Shown: positions 58,586 through 64,000 of the stretch, one piece after another
Layout of the letters: each line of letters begins with the position of its first letter
How positions within the stretch are numbered: position 1 is the stretch's first letter
Assembly (NCBI GenBank): GCA_024509875.1
Contig: JAMPIV010012225.1
Coordinates: 62,001 to 126,000 of the forward strand
Length of the DNA stretch: 64,000 nucleotides
Direction: 5' to 3'
Origin: Oreohelix idahoensis
Lineage: Eukaryota; Mollusca; Gastropoda; Stylommatophora; Oreohelicidae
Made by a program: the position numbers and the translations under genes
The notes under the pieces: generated by a model
What the model saw: the letters and a program-made list of their open reading frames with translations, nothing else
Told to the model about the DNA's origin: nothing
Databases searched by the model: none

Positions 58586-59823
58586 TTGTAACCTTTCCTT
58601 AAGTTCCGATATATATTTATTTCCTGAGACGACTGTTTATTAGCCTTCTGGTCTGTCAGTGACCGAAGTAAGGCTTCGAGCGGGCCCTTGATAGGTCTGC
58701 CAAATAAAAGAGTAGCTGGGGAAAATCTTGTAGAGGCCTGGGGAACTTCCCTGTAGGCGAATAAGGCTGCAGGAATGAAAAGGTCCCAATCTTCCGGTTT
58801 CTCTTGTCCCAGCTTACGTAACATCATGGTGAGGCTGCCGTTGAAGCATTCCATGAGCCCATTTCTGGCCGCATGGTACGGGCTGGTGTGGATGTGTTTG
58901 GCTCTCAAGATCTTAAAGATCTCCTCCATTAACAGGCTACGGAATTGGGATCCGTTATCCATCAAAACGTGTTGAGGGAATCTCAACCGTGTAAAAATCT
59001 GTACTAGGGCTTCTGCGACATGCTTGGAATCCGTGCATGTTAGCTGTATAGCTTCTGCCCACATAGTGCATGTGTCGACTAAGGTCAGGATAAACCTGTT
59101 CCTTCTTTTAGTCCTTTCTAGGGGTCCTACAATGTCGACTGCAACCCGTTCAAATGGTGTCCCCACTATTAGCATTTCACCCATGGGAACTGGGGGTGTC
59201 CAATGCTTGGGTGCTACACGTTGGCACTTGGCGCAGGATTTCACATATCTGATAATATCAGTGTTCATTCCTGGCCACCAATAGTGAGTCGATATTCGCT
59301 GAATAGTGGCGTTTTGTCCCATATGTCCGCTAAAGGGAAGAGAGTGCCCCATTTCTAAGATTTGGTCTCTGTACTGCGTTGGTACTAGGAGCTGGTTATG
59401 TCCCTGTTCAGGGTTGCCCGTTCTACGATACAATACTCCATTCTTAGAAAAGATGTCTCCGTTGTGTCTGGGGTCCCTGGCCATGGGCAGTTTTCTAAAG
59501 CAGGGCTCTAGGGTAGGGTCCTTTTGTTGCGCCTCCTTTAGTTCCTTAGGTAACGTGTTTGGCGCAGGCTCCCGTTCCTTCTTGGTTTGCCTTCTTGTGG
59601 TTACTGCTCCCACAATCGGCTCTTTCGGTCTCCCAATAAACACATATCTACAACCAAGTATGACTGGGTAGATCGGATCATCCATGATTGCCGCTTTGAT
59701 AACTCCTCTGACGAAATCAGAGTGTATCTCCACCAGTGCGATGGGAAGCGTCATGGGTGCATGTCCTTTAAAAACTCCACATAATTTGACGGTTTCTTCT
59801 GTCTCTTGACCAGGTTTGACCAA
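58582..59823 (-). CDS. Protease end and complete integrase core, element 2
   Basis: 413 residues on the minus strand. Residues 1-60 end the protease region (DDPIYPVILGCRYVFIG, identical in position to 48850 of element 1). The HHCC zinc finger is His160, His167, Cys197, Cys200. The catalytic triad is Asp230 (VAVDIVGPL), Asp289 (LMDNGSQF) and Glu325 (NGLMECFNGS), with 35 residues between the last two, the D,D-35-E spacing. The core looks intact. The frame runs to 58582 and shifts there into the C-terminal tail (58543-58010). The ORF lies between protease and RT, which is not the usual Gypsy arrangement. Confidence 0.93.
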   Translation of the reverse strand: MVKPGQETEETVKLCGVFKGHAPMTLPIALVEIHSDFVRGVIKAAIMDDPIYPVILGCRYVFIGRPKEPIVGAVTTRRQTKKEREPAPNTLPKELKEAQQKDPTLEPCFRKLPMARDPRHNGDIFSKNGVLYRRTGNPEQGHNQLLVPTQYRDQILEMGHSLPFSGHMGQNATIQRISTHYWWPGMNTDIIRYVKSCAKCQRVAPKHWTPPVPMGEMLIVGTPFERVAVDIVGPLERTKRRNRFILTLVDTCTMWAEAIQLTCTDSKHVAEALVQIFTRLRFPQHVLMDNGSQFRSLLMEEIFKILRAKHIHTSPYHAARNGLMECFNGSLTMMLRKLGQEKPEDWDLFIPAALFAYREVPQASTRFSPATLLFGRPIKGPLEALLRSLTDQKANKQSSQEINIYRNLRKGYN

Positions 59824-59890
59824 ATGCCTTGCGACAATACAATCAAAAAATAAACCTGTGTCAAACAGACAATAGGTTGGTCCCGTTCAA
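59824..59890 (-). pseudogene. Protease active-site segment, element 2
   Basis: The minus strand reads TYCLFDTGLFFDCIVARHLV, with the DTG aspartic-protease triplet at about 59851-59843, joining in frame to the integrase ORF. A TGA at 59887-59889 separates it from the upstream Gag frame. Nearby text in a second frame (STRGTVILNGT) suggests two small compensating indels rather than a read-through stop. Confidence 0.75.
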
Positions 59891-61083
59891 AATAACAGTT
59901 CCTCGCGTTGAGGGCGTCTCACCCTCAGGTTGAGAATCACTGACACTAATCCTCCGTTGCGAGTCTGTTTGCAAGCAACCGATCCGATTTGTCCCGGTGT
60001 GCTTGCCCTGATCAGATGTCCCTTGCGCAGGGGTTTTCCCTTTGTCTTGCCCTTTCTGGCTGCGGTGCCATGTAGGACGGTTGGGCTGATCAATGTTGTT
60101 GGTGGGGTATCTGTTTTTGTAGAATTTAGATTTTCAGGAGGAGGATTCTGGGGTACAGTTTCTCTCTGGTTTTGGTGATGAAAAGAATGGGAAGACTGCT
60201 CTAGATTATTTTTCCGAGAAGGCTCATCTGTCGGTTTTCGTTTTGTGCCTGGCAGCTCGGCTAAGGCATTTACGTAACGCTCCGACTTACTCAAGATGTC
60301 TTCTAGCTTTACTGAGCCTTGTTCAGCCAGAAGTCTACGGGTTTCATTTGACAACGTACTTTTTATTTGTTCGGTTAAAACAAACTCTTCAAGCCCTTCA
60401 TAAGTGCAAGGGAGCTCTGACAGCTCCAGGCACTTCGTCAAATATCCCTTCAGACGGGATGAGAACTGGTGAAACGTCTCGGTTCCTTCCCTCCTGCTGT
60501 TTCTGAACAGTTGCAAACATTTGCGAGCGTTCATTTTGAAACGCTCAAGTAAAGCTTTCTTCAGCATGTCGTAATTGTCTTGGTGGCTGCTTCCCAGTTT
60601 CATATACACATCATATGCGTTACCTTTCAAAGCCTGGGAAAGCTTCAAACACCATCGCGAACTGTCTACACCGTACAGATTTGCCATTCTCTCAAATTTT
60701 TCTAGATAAGAGTCAATTTTCTCATTGGGGCTTGGGAAAGATTCCAGGGCAAAAGTCATGGCTGCTAGTTGAGGAGATTGAGTATTTGAAGGATCAGATA
60801 TGAGTGACTGAGGTGAAGACGGCTCTCCGTTACTGGAGCCAGACGCTGTACAACGACTTTGGACTTCTAGAGTCTTAAGCGCCAGTTCATGCTGTCTCTC
60901 TTTCTCTCTTTCCTCATGTTGTCTCTCCTTCTCTCGTTCGTTCGCCCTGCGAGCTTAGATTTCCGCCTCAATTCTCTTCTACTCTAATTGACGCTCTTCT
61001 CTTGCTGTCTCTATCTGCCTAGCTTCGGCTGCCTTCTCTTTCTCTCTAGCTCATTGCTCTACGTTTTGCACGCTCAGCCATGG
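59887..61083 (-). pseudogene. Gag of minus-strand Gypsy element 2
   Basis: The 290-residue frame 60759-59887 holds the capsid: ESFPSPNEKIDSYLEKFERM, WCLKLSQALKGNAYDVYMKL, FHQFSSRLKGYLTKCLEL and EQGSVKLEDILSKSERYVNA. It matches the capsid at 47327-48856 motif by motif. Upstream (61083-60760) is a Glu/Arg/Gln-rich coiled coil starting MAERAKRRAM, broken by several stops (for example TAG near 61047 and TAA near 60955). The zinc-knuckle region (about 60110-59900) is frameshifted and no CCHC box can be read. No intact Gag can be made from this copy. Confidence 0.85.
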
Positions 61084-61785
61084 CAAATAACTGAATGCGA
61101 CGTACCCGAGAAAGAAGAAAAAAGATACACGTATCCTTAACCAATTACGAGAATACCAAAAAAATTCCGGTTTATTTAACTGTGTTACCTCCTCCCTGTT
61201 ATCAGTTATCTAATCTATCGCTGTTATTAACTGGCAACAAGGCTCCTAATACAGACGACTTAAACCATAAAAATTGTAGATCAGGCTAACAACTGAAAAA
61301 CGACTATTACTACGGTAGAAAAAAAATTTTGTTTAAAAATTAAGGAGAGAAAAAAAATTCCCTATTTATAGATACATCAAAAACTCGTCCACACCTGAAG
61401 TCAGCTAGAATTAGGGGAGGCTATTAACTTGGCAATATCCAGAATGCTCTCCCTTTGCTAAGCTCACACTCCACTGCTCCCGAAAAAAAACTGGTGATTG
61501 CTAAACAAACACGCGTTCCAGCGGTCTAGTAGTATAAAATTATTACATAACATATCTCCAACAAGGATCATCCTCAAAATCTAACTATATGTAACTCTAA
61601 GATGCTGTGGAAAGAAACAAATTTCTAATTTGTGTGGTCAGACATCCAATAACAGAACGTTAGTCTAGGGGGTAATTATTATTAATATTCCTTACTCACG
61701 AGACAACCACACCACGCACTATCTAGAGTTAGACTAAGATACAGTAACAGACGTTAGTCAATTCTCTAGACTCAGACTAACATCA
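61084..61785. other. 5' leader of element 2
   Basis: Untranslated stretch between primer site and Gag (minus strand). AT-rich with no further feature seen. Confidence 0.5.
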
Positions 61786-61805
61786 ATCCTACGGACGAGC
61801 GACCA
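61786..61805 (-). promoter_or_regulatory. Primer-binding site of element 2
   Basis: The minus strand reads TGGTCGCTCGTCCGTAGGAT, three bases after the end of LTR copy E. The TGG start and CTCGTCC core resemble the tRNA-Pro-type site of element 1 (47042), which supports E as the 5' LTR. Confidence 0.75.
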
Positions 61806-61808
61806 TTA

Positions 61809-63803
61809 TGTCGTACATTTAGATAGGTATTAGACATATATTTGATCCGTCTAAATAGAACAGTAAAAGTGGGGTTATCTGAGAAAGAAAGTGTTAGAAT
61901 AGATTCCACGAGTGAATAGATTAAGGTGAAGATCTGTTTCTGGAATGAGTGAATTCACTTGTCCAGCCTATCTATACGACTATCTTTTGGTAATAGACAA
62001 TCTATCCAACCTCCCTATAAATACAATTATAAGTTAACTACTCACGCACACACACACAGTTATGTGACAACAGGACTCACAGACGTGAAAACTATGGTAA
62101 ATGGAGATTGGGCTGGGGTGACCAACACTAAATGAATTAAGTTTTGTTTAGTTTATTATCACTTAAACTTATCACAACATCAAACATATATAGAAATCAA
62201 TATAAATCAAGTGTTACAGATATATGAAAATAACCCCATAAGTGCCCTCCCTTCTGTTGAGAAAAGATCCCGCAAGAAGTTAATAACCCAAAAGGTCAAA
62301 GATTAACACTAGTGTATAGAACAGACAGTAAAGTAAATACCAAGGTTCCTAGGTAATCTATCCCGTAAAATAACAGTATTAGCGAACAAAAAAGAAGTGG
62401 GTACAATGATTATACAAAAGGAAATATTCTCTCCTCTTCCTCTCACTCTGTCAATCTGTGACCACATACAATCTCGCTTACCTACTAGTTGGTTAACAAC
62501 CTCTTGAACGTAAACATCAGTGTACATGTAACATAATCCAGTGTTGTGCTTCTCCGAAGTGAGCCCCAGTTCCTCCACGAATAATTAATTTTCCTAATGG
62601 GGAACGCCTACTTTGGCGGTGCGTTATTGGATATGAAAATGTCACATCAGATAGTTCAGGTAGCAAAATATAAACCGCGATCTAGTGTTCACAGTAGACA
62701 GTACTTCCAATAGCTAAAGGAAACATCCGATTGGTAAACCGTTTAAGGAAAAGGTGATGATGATGGTATATCCAATCGGTTTTCCTCTCTGGGGTTGAGT
62801 GCCGTTTACGTAACAACGTAATTCCCTGGATAAATTCACTTGGAAAACATGACTGTCAGTAGTCGGGGAAAAATGTTATATATATAATTTTTGACCACAG
62901 CGGGCTGATACAATTGAATGCAAAAATCTGGGTATTTTGTAAGCCCAGTTACGATTACTTATTGTTTATATTTTTGGTCTCTCTCTGGATAAAGCAAGAG
63001 AACCGCACAGGTCAACATCGAAGACCCAATAAGAATTGTTACTGGTGCTATTTAGATCGCTGGCAGCTGGTTTGTGATCAGTACTAAATTTAGGAAGAAA
63101 ACAAAACATTTAACCACAATACCAATATCCTATCCTATCACGCGTAAGGGGTAAGATCTCTTATCCTCTCCGTCATTTAATTAAATTAAAAGGCACATGT
63201 GTCTTAGCCTATCTTATCACGCTTCGCTCAACTGGTACAGGTTGGGTTTTAGGTATGCGCCTTTCCCCTCCCGCCCTGTAAAACACTCAGCGCACAATAT
63301 CAGTGTTAATTTAATTATGACTACTTTAACAAATATCGCTTGACATTACTAGCTATTTGTTTTGCCACATGATATTACACAAGTCACTTATATAATTACA
63401 CATAATGGATAGAAGTGAATTGTATTCCGTCAATTATCAGTCGCCTAGTGTATTATTTAGTCAGTTAAACATCTCTTTCTGGGTGATAGCGGGTGATTAA
63501 ATCTACTTTACAACTGGAAAAAATAGCTATGCGTTATTTAATACGCTAGTTTTAGCACTTAGAAAATCCCAGTGAATTATAATGATAAACTTAAGACATT
63601 AAATCGCGTAAATGCTAAATTCTATTACCGAATTCAGAAAGGAAACAATCTCCACGGAATGCTATAACACACTTTCACAATGGCTCTAGCATCACGAGCT
63701 AGATTATCCAAAAATTTCTGAGCTACTAGATAACTGACTTTGAGAGGATGGAGTATTTATACAGATTATGATGTTATTTCTCTAACTGGTGCGATGATTC
63801 CCA
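61809..63803 (-). mobile_element. LTR copy E: 5' LTR of minus-strand Gypsy element 2 (2.0 kb)
   Basis: On the minus strand it runs from TGGGAATCATCG (63803) to ...AAATGTACGACA (61809), followed by a primer-binding site and Gag. It is near-identical to copy D (43043-45131) over 1.9 kb. Its 3' end is homologous to the ends of solo LTRs A, B and C (CTACGACA), so all five belong to one long-LTR Gypsy lineage. The remainder to 64000 is unassigned. Confidence 0.8.
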
Positions 63804-64000
63804 TTCATGTAATAGGCAAATTTCCAATCACCAGACGCCCGCCCCTTCAAATACGAAATTCAATCTATACTACTGGACAAAAGTTAAGGGCCGCCATTCA
63901 GTTTAGACAAGGTTTATATAATTCTTCGTGAGCAGGGTCGATTTTCCAAATGTCCGGTAGCATGAAATCTCTCAAGAAGTCTCTGAATGGTAGAGTGGGA

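Noticed and set aside
59887..59889. Read-through stop (UGA) between Gag and protease of element 2
   Set aside because: Readable protein text around it lies in two frames, implying indels. Element 1 joins Gag and protease without a stop.

Overview
This window is animal genomic DNA made almost entirely of transposable elements and microsatellites. I recognise no ordinary host gene. Long (GA)n, (TA)n and (ATCT)n tracts, several tRNA-derived SINE families, RTE- and CR1-like LINEs and Gypsy elements point to an invertebrate. A lophotrochozoan, probably a mollusc and perhaps a cephalopod, is my best guess, but this is inference from repeat content only.

Layout. 1-3.4 kb: microsatellites and SINE pieces. 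3.36-4.59 kb: a 5'-truncated RTE-like LINE (minus strand) against a decayed CR1/Jockey-like LINE (minus, 4.59-6.6 kb and 12.9-13.4 kb). The two halves of that LINE are separated by about 6.3 kb of inserted DNA. The insert contains a 3.97-kb unit with 471-bp, roughly 98% identical inverted repeats (6632-10601) enclosing a Gypsy-type reverse transcriptase/RNase H reading frame without integrase. 14.9-18.2 kb: a full-length RTE-like LINE with an 11-bp target-site duplication (TSD) and one frameshift. 18.4-33.4 kb: three copies of a very long (about 2.3-2.6 kb) solo-LTR-like element, each with a perfect 5-bp TSD, two of them inserted in LINE remnants. 33.5-35.9 kb: a second, BovB-like RTE element between (TA)n tracts. 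38.78-41.09 kb: a broken intronless gene of a widespread but uncharacterised invertebrate protein family, flanked by 100-bp gapless terminal inverted repeats. It looks like an unnamed DNA transposon.

43-63.8 kb is a nest. A minus-strand Gypsy element has its 5' LTR at 61809-63803 and a probable 3' LTR at 43043-45131. It encodes Gag, protease, integrase, then reverse transcriptase and RNase H. That is the integrase-before-RT order known for Gmr1-like Gypsy elements. A plus-strand Gypsy element with the same order (45741-55254, TSD CCAGC) is inserted in it. The 3' LTR of that second element is split by a third, young LTR element (51150-54127, TSD TTGT) that encodes only Gag fused to what looks like an integrase C-terminal tail. 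A head-to-head inverted SINE dimer with a 13-bp TSD (55981-56399) also sits in the minus-strand element.

Most elements carry stops or frameshifts. TSDs and shared junctions give a partial relative history, written out in the findings.
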